Shown in pieces: positions 1-8,207 of a stretch of 11,732 nt of DNA. The notes beneath the pieces are model-generated. The model did not search any database. It saw only the letters and a program-made list of their open reading frames with translations, and was not told the origin of the DNA. Both the position numbers and the translations under genes were made by a program. The DNA is from Zarea fungicola. Lineage: Eukaryota; Ascomycota; Sordariomycetes; Hypocreales; Cordycipitaceae. Numbering within the stretch: the first letter of the stretch is position 1; each line of letters starts with the position of its first letter. The DNA is taken from the NCBI GenBank assembly GCA_900169235.1, contig FWCC01000558.1, forward strand, positions 1 through 11,732. The letters run 5' to 3'.

Positions 1-475
1 ATAAAATCACTATACATAAAACAGTAATGTAGGTACAGTAGTATTAATACTGTAGTATTGTTTATTATGTCAATTATTCATGTCATGGGAGAAATGACTG
101 TGTCGACAATGTCTCGTTGTTTCTGATAATGCGGCGTGTGGCTGCATGCCATGCGCTCTCCGCTGCCTGCGCAAAAGTCTGCGCGTGCAGATAGTTTGAG
201 GCACAGTCCCTTATGGCCGTTATTTTTATACCTTGAAAAATAGAGGAACCGGAGCCCATCGGCTACTACCTTCTTCTCCCCCGTATTTAGTTTGCGTCTT
301 TCGTTGGTCACTCGCTTGAGCCTTGAGTGGGTTGCGTAAAGGTAGTTGTGCTAGTCTCTTGGTAGGTGTGTCGTGACAACGCCGCTTCCATCCCGCTCGA
401 CACTTGCGTTTTGCATTTGTGGCCATTGAATGTAGACCAAGCTAATTTCAAACGCTCTCGGGTAAGCATTCCATC
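1..475. other. Upstream region of the SUN-family gene, no gene seen
   Basis: This stretch lies upstream of the SUN-family gene and presumably holds its promoter and 5' leader. The first 70 bases are AT-rich and contain the perfect 12-bp palindrome AGTATTAATACT (40-51). No convincing coding region is visible on either strand: the short minus-strand frames here have biased, unstructured translations and no recognisable domain. No clear TATA box was found. Confidence 0.5.
430..435 (+). promoter_or_regulatory. Start-stop upstream element (ATG TAG)
   Basis: An ATG followed directly by TAG lies 40 nt before the ATG of the SUN-family gene. If it is in the mature 5' leader it is a minimal uORF, which is known in eukaryotes to stall ribosomes and lower translation of the main frame. 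Whether the transcript includes it cannot be seen from sequence; a GTAAGC further downstream (about 461) could also mark a leader intron. Confidence 0.3.
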
Positions 476-1986
476 ATGACGGTCCTCCTATGGGAAATCA
501 TCACGGTGGTACTTGCCGCGGTGACTGCAGTCTCGGCCTCGCACGGCCACCACCACCCGTTTCACCACCATTCCCACGCCGAGCAGGACATCGGCGAGAT
601 AAGAAAACGCAGGCCAGACGTCTCGACGAGGACAGCCTCTGCCTATACTGTGACTATCTACAAGCTCGGCGACCGCGTTCTCGACTCAGAAGACGCAAAG
701 AAGAGCCTGTCTAACGGCCAACTTGTTATAGTTGGCTCCTCGGTCCATACGTCCACCCGCTATCAACCGCTCCCTTCGACGAAGGAGGGGACCACACAGC
801 GCACAGAGACAAAATCGACCGAGGCCGGATCCACGCCGGCGGCCCAAGCACCGACTAGCACCAGAGGCAATCCGCCACCACCACTCTCGCCACCACCACT
901 CTCGCCACCACCATCGCCAACGACGACGAAGACGACGACAACGACAACGACGACAACGACGACAACGCCGACATCGACTACCGCACCGGCGCTGTCGCCG
1001 ACAGTAACGTCCTCCCATCACCCTCCCCCTCTGCCTAGCTCAACCCAGGCCCCGATTGCCAGCGCAGCATCCACAAGCGATGACGAGTCGAACAGTGCCA
1101 GTGGCGAGGGTGTCACGTTCCCCAGCGGCAAGATCAAGTGCTCCACGTTCCCTTCCATGTACGGAGCTGTTCCGGTCGAGTGGCTGGGGGTCGGCGGCTG
1201 GACTGGTCTTCAGCAGACGCCAGATTTCACATCAGACTCGCCCAGCATCAGCAAGATCGTCACTGGCATCGCTGGTCAAATCTGCACGCCCGGCACATTC
1301 TGCTCATACGCATGCAAACCTGGCTACCAGAAGAGCCAGTGGCCAGCCGCGCAAGGTGCCACCGGCCAGTCGGTTGGCGGCCTTTGGTGCAATACAGACG
1401 GGTATCTCGAACTGAGCCGCCCAAGCGTCACGCAGCTTTGCATTCCTGGGCAGGGCGGCGTCTTCATCAAGAACGACCTGAACGAGCCTGTGACTGCATG
1501 CCGCACAGACTACCCTGGCTGTGAGGGCATGTACATTCCGACCGTGGCTCTCCCTGGCCAGACAGTCCCCCTCACCAACCCGCGCCAATCCGATTACATG
1601 TGGAGAGGAAAGAAAACATCGGCCCAGTACTACATCAACCCAAAGGGTGTTGCCGCCCAGGACGCTTGCCTTTGGACCAGTCCCATCTCTCCAACCGACC
1701 GCGGTAACTGGGCGGCCCTCAATGCCGGTGTTGGCCAAGACGACAATGGTGTTACATATATCTCCATCTTCCCGAACACGCAGACCTCTAGTGCCACGCC
1801 TGACTTCAACGTGGAAATTATTGGTGGCAGCATCATATGCAGCTACACCGATGGCAAGTGGTCCGGAGCTGACGGCTGCACGGTACGTATCGACCATCTC
1901 ATCTACTTGCTACAAAGTATCCGGGCTGACTAGAACGGTAGACTGCTTTAGCCAAAGGTCAGGTGGCTACCATACGCTACTACTAA
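476..1986 (+). CDS. SUN-family secreted cell-wall protein (GH132-like)
   Basis: This encodes a secreted, wall-associated SUN-family protein (the family of yeast Sim1, Uth1, Nca3 and Sun4), known for roles in beta-glucan remodelling and cell separation. The model is exon 476-1882 joined to exon 1942-1986, giving 483 residues. Residues 1-22 look like a signal peptide, followed by a His-rich stretch (23-34) and a dibasic RKRR at 43-46 suited to Kex2-type cleavage. Residues 57-86 match the short conserved N-terminal block of the family (VTIYKLGDRVL and on). A Pro-rich (133-148) and Thr-rich (149-169) linker follows. The SUN domain runs from about 212 to the end, with the Cys-rich signature CSYACKPGYQKSQWP at 276-290 and family cysteines at 222, 270, 305, 322, 342, 349, 398, 455 and 468. 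Exon 2 supplies TALAKGQVATIRYY after GCT, which fits the usual family ending. The start is the first ATG before the signal peptide. Family assignment is firm; the precise biochemical activity is not settled for this family. Confidence 0.93.
873..966 (+). repeat. Pro/Thr-coding tandem microsatellite in the SUN gene
   Basis: Two kinds of in-frame repeat sit back to back. A 15-bp unit (CGCCACCACCACTCT) is repeated and codes PPPLS. A run of ACG/ACA codons then codes an almost pure Thr tract. All units are multiples of 3 bp, so copy-number change would lengthen or shorten the linker without breaking the frame. The Ser/Thr/Pro make-up suggests a heavily O-glycosylated spacer. Confidence 0.85.
1883..1941 (+). 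other. Intron in the SUN gene
   Basis: The donor is GTACGT at 1883-1888, the branch site CTGAC is at 1926-1930 and the acceptor is TAG at 1939-1941, 59 nt in all. It falls in phase 0 right after the conserved GCT of the SUN domain. Without splicing the frame would read a non-homologous tail and stop at 1931. A second AG at 1950-1951 is possible as acceptor but gives no short family-like ending. Confidence 0.8.
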
Positions 1987-2526
1987 ACGCTACAATACTT
2001 GGTGTTTTTGGCCATTGTTAAATTTTTTTCCGGTAGAAGTGTCGCATTTTCGCTTCTGTGTTCGCATGGGGTATAATCTATGTGGGGGTTTAGTCTCGCT
2101 GTTACGGTATACTATGGTGGCTAATTTTGTTCAAAATCCAGCCGCAGAAGGAAAAGCAATTCCTTCTCGATATAGACAATATCGCATAACAAAAAGCAAC
2201 GAGAAATTCTATGCAAGCCAATGTCATAAACTGATTCTTCTCCTATCCAGGGTAGGCTGCCATTAGCCGCAGCCTTGATCAACAGAAGCTTGTATCCGAC
2301 ACTAGGCGTCAATGAGTACCTACGTACGCCCACGAGTCAACAGGCACAACACTGGCACAACGAGAGTATAGTAACAGCTTTTCTATTTTCAGTAGTTGGT
2401 GATTTTCATTCTTGTTATCCAACTGGTGATGATGCTGCAGCACCGGCTCTTCCATTATTTATGCTGAAGCGTACATGACGCAAGAGAGGGTCTCTGTCAT
2501 TGCTATGGCTGCCCTCGCGGGATCGA
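1987..2526. other. Intergenic region between convergent genes
   Basis: This is the gap between the 3' end of the SUN gene (+) and the 3' end of the split gene (-). It should hold both 3' untranslated regions. The only structure noted is an 8-bp perfect inverted repeat, AGAAGGAA at 2146-2153 with TTCCTTCT at 2160-2167 (6-nt loop). Short frames here have no recognisable content. Confidence 0.5.
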
Positions 2527-3479
2527 TCAATTTGCGCTGCTCGCCAAGATGGCCTCCAGTTTTTCGAATGTCTTTTGCATATCAATACAGAAATGGCCAT
2601 CATTCGGTGTCCGCCGTTGCTCCCGCTCCCAATCTTCCATTGTTACTACTTTCTCAGCAAGTCTGTCCGCTTTGTCCTTCCACTGGTGAAAACGTATCTT
2701 AGGGTGGAGTTCGTTATGTACTGCAAGTGGCTGTGCTTCGAAAAGGCATAAAACCATCGCGTCATTGATATCACGCGGATCATTGTAATTTTTGTGCATG
2801 CGGGTTAATAGACCATCATAGGTTTTCGTGTTCACCTCCCCACGACGTCCTGCTGCATCGTAAATGTCGTCCAAACGAGTCACATACTCGTAGTGGCCTA
2901 GGCCCAACGGATGCTTGTCCCAATAATCTTTAACATTATGCACCCTCAGGAGCTGCATTTTCGCGTCGCAGGATGAAGTGTAACAAGCCCTCTGCCATTC
3001 AGCTCCGATCTCGGAGCTGGAAAGAACAATCCCATCTGCCCTCAATTGGCTGTACTTGTGGTCCCCCAACAAGATCATAAGCACCAGTTCCAAAAAAAAA
3101 CTGCGCCGCAGACCGCAGTCAACAATGAACGGCCCTTTCAGTGCATCGCGCATGGCCTGTGGCGGCGGAAGCATTCCTGTGTATACTAGATCCGTTTTAG
3201 CTGAATTCCTTGGCTGCCAACCGCAACGCAGTGGATACTGATTAGCGAGGAAATCAACTGCAGTAAAAGGGCACTCGTGGTTCTCGTTCTCCTTGTTCCA
3301 CGCATCGTAAAATTCCGTGTTATAAAAAAGACCCGTCAGATTGTGAAAGAATGTTTCAAAATCAGGCCCTGTGATTTGTGACAGTTGAGCAAAACGATCG
3401 TGGACGAGTTTCTCGTCCCACAAGCTTCTATCAATGCCAATCTTCCATTCATCGAAAAGCGCGGCCAGAGGCTCTTTCG
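2527..3479 (-). pseudogene. C-terminal part of an unrecognised gene split by a hAT element
   Basis: This holds about 317 codons of a gene whose first 63 codons lie at 6297-6486. The two parts are separated by the hAT element and rejoin in frame when the element and one 8-bp target copy are removed (190 + 953 nt = 381 codons including stop). I do not recognise the family. Visible in restored numbering are a hydrophobic block at about 179-203 containing VDCG (Cys 185) and a KHPLG motif at about 252-256 (His 253). A Cys in a hydrophobic strand or helix followed by a downstream His would fit a papain-fold enzyme, but this is only a guess. There is no membrane segment beyond that block and the C-terminus is charged and helical. 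The reading frame downstream of the insertion is intact, so the insertion is the only visible lesion in this part. An ATG inside the transposon terminal repeat (3484-3486) is in frame with it. Confidence 0.75.
3472..3479. repeat. Left target-site duplication of the hAT element
   Basis: CTCTTTCG lies directly against the left terminal repeat and is repeated exactly at 6289-6296. Eight bases is the standard hAT duplication length. An 11-bp identity (3471-3481 and 6288-6298) surrounds it because bases at the element ends happen to match the target; only the 8-bp choice gives symmetric CA...TG ends. Confidence 0.93.
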
Positions 3480-3491
3480 CATACATGGGCA
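3480..3491 (+). repeat. Left terminal inverted repeat of the hAT element
   Basis: CATACATGGGCA is the exact reverse complement of 6277-6288. On the minus strand it contains an ATG (3484-3486) that is in frame with the downstream host-gene fragment. Confidence 0.93.
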
Positions 3492-3550
3492 AACCGTTTA
3501 AACGGCCCAAAATTTCTCAAACGGTTAAACGAACGACTAAACGATTCACG
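3492..3550. repeat. Left subterminal repeats of the hAT element
   Basis: Copies of a core related to AAACGGTTAAACG lie here, including AAACGGTTAAACG at 3519-3531 and the 12-bp palindrome CCGTTTAAACGG at 3494-3505. Similar cores crowd the other end (6174-6272). In hAT elements such short subterminal motifs bind the BED finger of the transposase, so these are likely transposase sites (inference). Confidence 0.75.
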
Positions 3551-3582
3551 AGCGGGAGGGGACGGCGATGCGTCTATTTGAT

Positions 3583-5882
3583 CTAATACCAGTCAAAAAA
3601 AAGCTCACTATCGTCATCAACGTCCTGCATGTCACCCTCTGGCCGTGGGATTCCAATTAGACCCATACCATTCTCGTGGAGAGGCTGTATAAGTCCTTGA
3701 CGCAGCCAATTACCCGTACATTCAATCATCCCGATAGTTTTGCAGGTGATCCGCAACCGATCCCAGGAGCATGTTCGTCTTGACCCTGAAAAGGTCCTCT
3801 CCGGCTCCGATGACTCCGCTGGAATGGAGAGTATACTAATCGCCATGCGGCTAAGTTTAGGATACTGTTTTCTCTGCTGGTATTGGCACCACCACTCTAG
3901 CGGTGTACAATCTGAAGCGATATCTGTGGCAGCCGCGTTGATGAAGCTAGCAAAATCATCTTGAACAGTCATACGTATGGTTCGAACCTCGAGTTTCTTT
4001 GATAACAGCGCGAGCTGATTTGGCTTCCTTACCGTGGGCGGCGGCATTGACACAGCAGTCAAAGGCGGGTCGCTGTGTTGCTCATAATCAAACTCCTCCC
4101 GCCAGAGTGATGTAGCCAAAGCAATAGTATCATCGTGCCATTCCTTTGGCCAGTTTTGCTTAATATATGCGATTCGTTTCCGAGGGTCAAGGAGGAGAGC
4201 GGCCGCGTACACAGGAACCTCGTCCGTTAAGCGGTAGTACTTGGAGAGAATAAACCACCCCATATCGATGGCACGAGCCATGTGTTTGTCGGAGTGCTCA
4301 TCCGATTGATATATTTGCTACATACTGTTAGTGCGCAACCAGCATGCTGCGAATCGGTCGGAAGGTACCTTTTGTTCTTCGTAATGGAGTAGCAGCATGT
4401 CCATCAGAATCAAGGATTGTGAGATGGAGGAGTCATCCCCTTCTGCGTACAATGTTGCCGAAGCAAATGGCTGGAGAAACATGTGAGCTTTGCATAATAG
4501 TTCCCAGTCTCTGGCAAGCAAACGATTCTCTCCAAGGGCCTCTTCTTGATCCGCCATAAAGGACTGGATTCTGTCCTTCTTCCGAATTGCGCGATCGATG
4601 ACCTGATACCATGATGACCAGCGAGTACGATTGTCTATTCCCAGCCGCAGTCCCACCGTCCTGTCCCATGCATTCTGATGGAGGCTTGATGACCTCAGCC
4701 ACAGAGCCAAACCATGCAGCTTGCGTAATGGAGGAATATTCTCAACGCCACAGAAGTCGTCAGCCGATATCCCGGCAGTATTGCTGGCCGTACTGTTGTT
4801 TTGGTTATGCTTTTGAGATGGATCTCCCCTCCTCCTCTTTGCTGCATTTTCTTCGAAGCCGTATGTCTTTCGACGAGAGGCTAGGATCTCAGAGAACTGG
4901 GAGAGAAGCTCCTCTCCGCTGACACCAGATGCTGCCTCGAGCGCTGCGACGAGAGCCTCTTTGGACGAGGCGAGAAGAAATGCTTGAAGGGAAAGATTGA
5001 TGATATGTGCAATGCAGCGTACACGACGTCCTTTGGCGTTGAATTTGATACTGTGCCTGCTCATCAGCATGCGCTGTATAGACTCTAGACATGTGTCGTT
5101 CGATGTCGCGTTGTCACCGGTGTGCCAACCAAGTTTGGCTGGATACCATATTTCTCCAATGTGGCAACAACAGCCTGCGCTTGAGCTTCTCCCGAGTGGC
5201 TCTCTGCACATTCCGCCAAAGAGAGCAGTGCCTTACGAAGCCTGAAGTCTTTATCCACCCACTGTGCACACACAGCAAGCAGTGCATGCCTGTGTGGTGA
5301 TGTCCAGAGGTCTGTTGAGATATGAATCGGGCTTGCGGCGGTGGCGAGGCTGTTCTTGATCTCGCTGCTATAAAGGTCATAGTTTGCTGCAATGTGTCGG
5401 ACCATCGTACGCCGTGACGTAATGAGGGAGTCTTTGATGTACGGGTTGCACGCGAGAGCTAGTTGCTTAAACTCGCCCCATTCAATGGCCGAAAAAGGCA
5501 CTCTCCGGCGCGTGAGTATACTGATCAATGCTTCCTGATACGCTTGCGGATTGAAGGCATTTCGAAGTGCATCCTCGTTGGCTATCGGCCGAAAATGCGC
5601 AGAGATCGACCGTTGGGTGCCAGATGTAGACGCAGCGGGTGCTCCACCAGGATGACTGTGCCTGACATGGTTGGCAGCATTGGCCTTATGGTCATATCGT
5701 TTCTCACGACACACGGTGCAAGTATAGATGGTTTTACCCCTTGTTTTACGCCCTTGTTTGTTTGAACAGTCCTTCGTGATCTCCATGACGGAGAGGAAGT
5801 TGGCCGGCAATCCATTGACGTCCGGGAGGCTCTCCGAGGCTTCAAGAATAGATGACATGCTCGATGACATGCTCGATGACAT
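3583..5882 (-). pseudogene. hAT transposase, broken by a frameshift and an in-frame stop
   Basis: About 766 codons code for a hAT transposase, the enzyme that cuts and inserts the element. Part 1 (5882 leftward) starts with MSSS repeats and carries a BED-type zinc finger (C55, C58, then H72, H75/H77) and the first catalytic Asp in STDLWTS (D191). Around 5130-5138 the frame shifts by one base: homology continues in another frame as KLGWHTGDNATSNDTCL, holding the second catalytic Asp (GDNATSN), then RCIAHIINLSLQA and the TRWSSWY motif. A TAG at 4318-4320 interrupts that frame, and it resumes directly as QIYQSDEHSDKHMARAIDMGWF. The C-terminal dimerisation domain follows, with the catalytic-type Glu region SSEPERTFS, and the gene ends at 3583. 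The shift looks like loss of one A from an AAAA run. CAG to TAG would fit a C-to-T change such as RIP causes, but one site proves nothing. All key catalytic motifs remain, so decay is slight. Confidence 0.93.
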
Positions 5883-5886
5883 GCTG
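5851..5886 (-). repeat. Three 12-bp tandem repeats at the transposase start
   Basis: The unit GATGACATGCTC (plus strand) occurs three times, the last copy ending in G. On the coding strand it reads MSSSMSSSMSS, so the transposase has three alternative in-frame ATGs at its start. Copy-number change would leave the frame intact. Confidence 0.9.
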
Positions 5887-6173
5887 TGCTAAGTGGCCAG
5901 TCTGCCCATTTAGTAAGAAAGCACTTCAAACAAGATTAGCTGCGTTGTAGGGGAGAGTAGAAACTACGGAGCTAGCTTCAGGGGTTTGTGGTGCAGCTTA
6001 GCCCCATTTGGTGGGCGTTGCTAACTTCATCGGGAGGGCTAATCAGCCAACCCGTCTACACAAAGATGGCTCAAAGCAAAATTTTGATTCTGGTAGCATG
6101 TGCTAAATGTCTATAGCGGTTATTGATTGGCTTAAAACCTGTATGGAGTGCCCACGGGTAGAAACAGCCACAT
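5887..6173. other. 5' noncoding region of the hAT element
   Basis: This lies between the transposase start and the right subterminal repeats. It should hold the transposase promoter and leader. No coding region, clear TATA box or cargo gene is visible. Confidence 0.6.
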
Positions 6174-6272
6174 CGTTTAACCGTTCAAACGGGATTGGGA
6201 ACTCACTAAACGGTTAACGGTCGAACATGCGAAAAACGTTTCAAACGGAACGAACGGTCGAACGAACGGTTG
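6174..6272. repeat. Right subterminal repeats of the hAT element
   Basis: Several copies of an AAACGGTT-like core occur in both orientations: CGTTTAACCGTTCAAACGG at 6174-6192, AAACGGTTAACGG at 6208-6220, and a run of ACGGTCGAACGAACGGTTG type between 6234 and 6272. The array is longer and denser than at the left end. This asymmetry, with the transposase promoter on this side, is common in hAT elements. Confidence 0.75.
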
Positions 6273-6276
6273 AAAA

Positions 6277-6288
6277 TGCCCATGTATG
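6277..6288 (-). repeat. Right terminal inverted repeat of the hAT element
   Basis: TGCCCATGTATG is the exact reverse complement of the left terminal repeat at 3480-3491. Confidence 0.93.
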
Positions 6289-6296
6289 CTCTTTCG
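6289..6296. repeat. Right target-site duplication of the hAT element
   Basis: CTCTTTCG is identical to 3472-3479 and directly follows the right terminal repeat. Confidence 0.93.
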
Positions 6297-6486
6297 CAGG
6301 TAAATTGTACAAGGTTTCCAGCCGCCGAACCCGTTTCCCCTTGATATCACTCGTAGGAATTGTGCGGTACGCGGGAGGAAGCGCCCCAAAAGAACTCAAC
6401 TTTTGCAATTCTAATGTGGCCATTAGTACTGAGCAAGTATAGGGATGTGGCGACCAACTGGAGATTAGATCAGCTTCTTGGTCCAT
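6289..6486 (-). pseudogene. N-terminal part of the gene split by the hAT element
   Basis: An ATG at 6484-6486 opens a frame that runs through MDQEADLISS to the residues NLPAKE at the insertion point. It then reads into the transposon and stops at 6241 after about 15 foreign residues. The other half lies at 2527-3479. No signal peptide or domain is recognisable in this part. A branch-like ACTAAT followed by ATTAG within the first 30 codons could be a 3' splice site, so the true first exon may lie further upstream; the start codon given is therefore the less certain end. The join to the other half at the target duplication is firm. Confidence 0.7.
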
Positions 6487-7120
6487 TTTAAGCAAACAGT
6501 CAAGTTACTGATGAAGTTTTTGTTTTGTTTGTGTTTCGGCAACTCACAGCTCTACAAAGCCAGCGAGACACCCGGGGCTTTATAGATCCATGGAGTGGGT
6601 AGAAATGTTCTGTGCGGGGTGAGCAAATTTCTATCAAACGCGGTAGCGGCGCCGAGCGCGGCGACAGAGAGATAAAGTAGGCAGGACTGTAGACCGCCAT
6701 TCCGGCACATGCATACAAAAGAGAGGCAGTTGGGCAGCGACGTGGACCCATGATTCGGAGACAATGAAGGATCAGGCGGAACAAACAAAATGACACAAAA
6801 TGAGTTGAGGCGGAACGAGAAACGCGGTTGTCAACCTGGACACGACCTGCAATATGTTCGGCCTAGTTGGGTCTACTTAGTTTTCCTTCGTTATATTACG
6901 ACGGCGCTTATGCACCACTGTCCAGCAATAAGTGAAATTAAACACTGTGTCTAGCTACTACTGCCGACGATCTCATATGTTGCGATCCAAATCCTGGTGG
7001 TACGGAATGCTCTGCTCGATGGCATCTGTAGAGGCCACTCTTGCACAGAATGTCAACAACGACCATACATGAAGTTGCTTTATATGTAGCAGGAATTGTT
7101 AGAACTTTTCTGATCAATAT
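6487..7120. other. Region upstream of the split gene, no gene seen
   Basis: This gap holds the promoter and leader of the split gene and the 3' end of the next minus-strand gene. Minus-strand frames between 6500 and 6796 lack any family-like content. One of them ends next to a GTAACT that could be a donor for an upstream leader intron of the split gene, but this is weak. Confidence 0.4.
6578..6584 (-). promoter_or_regulatory. Possible TATA box of the split gene
   Basis: On the minus strand TATAAAG lies about 92 bases upstream of the proposed ATG at 6486. That spacing would leave a leader of roughly 60 nt. It is a single short motif and is offered only as a candidate. Confidence 0.35.
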
Positions 7121-8207
7121 TTACTGCACTACACACATGAGGGTGTCAAAATTACGCACTATACTCCAAGGCAGCGCATGCAAATCTTTAACAGACGTAT
7201 CATGCCTCGGCACCTCCTGGTTGGCAACACTATTGCGTAGACCAAATTGAACGTATCCGCCCTCTTGGTAAGGCGGACTATCCTCCAAGTTAGTAACGAC
7301 AAATGTAGTCTCGTTGACAGCGATGAACGTACCGCTTTTCAGACTGGAAGCGGGCAAAGGAAGCGCTGACTATTTCTCGCAGTCTATGCTCAGGAGGCAA
7401 ATCTTGCAACAGCTGGCTTGCCTCTTCCTGGAGCTCCTCCTCCTGCAAAAATTCCGCAGAGCACCTCCCAAGAATGCATGCCACCGAAAAGGCATCAACT
7501 CGAAAGCTAAGGCGTGCATCACAGTCGCCCGGGAGGGCATTAGTTGTGAAGGAATCAGCTAGCCGATACCATGCCACAGACTGTTTCAGTGTAGCAACGG
7601 CGTACTCGTACGGAAGTTGACAAGAATGTGCCAAGGTTGATATGCTCAGCGCATGCCCCAGCACGTTAGCTGCCCAAGCAACTGACACGCATTCGGGTCG
7701 GCCTATTTCTCTTTCTGTGAGCGTCTTGAGAGGCTCAAGGCACGCTTCGATCGCGTGGTTATAGTTTGATTGCCCTACATGCCAGTTGGCTTCTACAATG
7801 TGTATCATTGCTGCTTCGCGGGGACCTAGTTTATCGCCATTTGGCCAGATCACATTGTCCTGAAGGAGAGATAGTGCGCTGTCTTTCGGACCTTTGTTGT
7901 AGACATCAAGAGATATTTTCCTTTCGGAAATGGAAAATATCTTCGGATGCCCCATCCAAAAACTAATGACGCGATGAACCTTGTCTAGTTCCAATGGCCC
8001 ACGCTCAAGTAAAATCTTATCGATGTTGCTGGGGTCTTGATCTGTGTCGAACGGTCCGGGACGCGTGTCCTTCACATGGCTGATGTTCCCGGCCTTCTCT
8101 ATACAAGAATGGACGCTCTGGTACGCCTTTTCGACTCTTCTCAGAATATCGTCCGGTATTGGGGGCGTGACCACCATAGTGTCTGTGGACGCGCCTACGG
8201 CCGCCAT
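7121..8207 (-). CDS. Unrecognised, mostly helical protein with one intron
   Basis: The model is exon 8207-7333 joined to exon 7277-7121, giving 343 residues; without splicing the frame stops at 7290 after 305. The start is an ATG in a good context (ATACATGGCGG). I do not recognise the family. There is no signal peptide or membrane segment, so it is probably cytosolic or nuclear. Residues 1-70 look flexible. From about 75 the protein is predicted-helix rich, with Trp/Ala/Leu spacing reminiscent of TPR-like pairs at 131-163 (EAAMIHIVEANWHVGQSNYN and on) and 175-220. An acidic stretch (LQEEELQEEASQLLQDL) lies at 254-270. The exon-2 tail (about 51 residues) has no recognisable motif, so the splice is supported by its signals and phase and not by homology. 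It lies on the same strand as the split gene, about 630 bp upstream of it, and the two are not obviously linked. Confidence 0.75.
7278..7332 (-). other. Intron in the unrecognised helical gene
   Basis: The 55-nt intron has donor GTACGT, a textbook branch site TTACTAAC and acceptor TAG 8 nt later. The upstream exon ends in phase 2 and the downstream frame continues open for 157 nt to a stop at 7121, so phase is kept. Confidence 0.75.
7911..7942. repeat. 11-bp perfect inverted repeat inside a coding region
   Basis: AGATATTTTCC (7911-7921) faces GGAAAATATCT (7932-7942) across a 10-nt loop that can itself pair as TTTC/GAAA. It codes for KIFSI-SERKISL on the minus strand. No function is known. 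Confidence 0.7.

Larger units (their letters stand above)
3480..6288 (-). mobile_element. hAT-superfamily DNA transposon, 2,809 bp, disabled
   Basis: This is a full-length class II element with 12-bp perfect terminal inverted repeats (CATACATGGGCA), an 8-bp target duplication, clustered subterminal repeats and a transposase coding region running leftward. Superfamily assignment rests on the duplication length, the CA...TG termini, the BED-type finger and the hAT C-terminal dimerisation domain. It is inserted in the same orientation as the interrupted gene. Perfect ends, a perfect duplication and a host reading frame that closes exactly point to a fairly recent insertion. The transposase has a frameshift and a stop, so this copy is probably non-autonomous now but could still be moved by an active relative. 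Confidence 0.95.

Noticed and set aside
78..426. Two short minus-strand frames upstream of the SUN gene
   Set aside because: No recognisable domain and no support from spacing or composition; the region fits a promoter and leader.
686..1021. Minus-strand Arg/Trp-rich frame and plus-strand His/Arg-rich frames over the SUN linker
   Set aside because: They are shadows of the Pro/Thr repeat read in other frames; the codon use and homology support only the SUN frame.
3471..3481. An 11-bp target duplication instead of 8 bp
   Set aside because: The 11-bp identity with 6288-6298 exists, but only the 8-bp choice gives symmetric CA...TG ends, a perfect 12-bp terminal repeat and the standard hAT duplication length.
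3975..3987. GGTTCGAACC as a tRNA T-arm
   Set aside because: It lies in the transposase coding region and no matching acceptor or anticodon stems surround it.
4282..4325. An intron starting at GTATGT that would remove the TAG
   Set aside because: The only close acceptor gives an intron of about 29 nt, too short, and the next one would delete conserved transposase sequence.
5128..5140. Programmed -1 frameshifting in the transposase
   Set aside because: The bases at the shift do not form the usual X XXY YYZ slippery site; loss of one A is simpler.
6500..6796. Minus-strand frame as a first exon or separate gene
   Set aside because: The translation is Cys/Arg/Pro-rich with no family-like pattern, and it spans the likely core promoter of the split gene.
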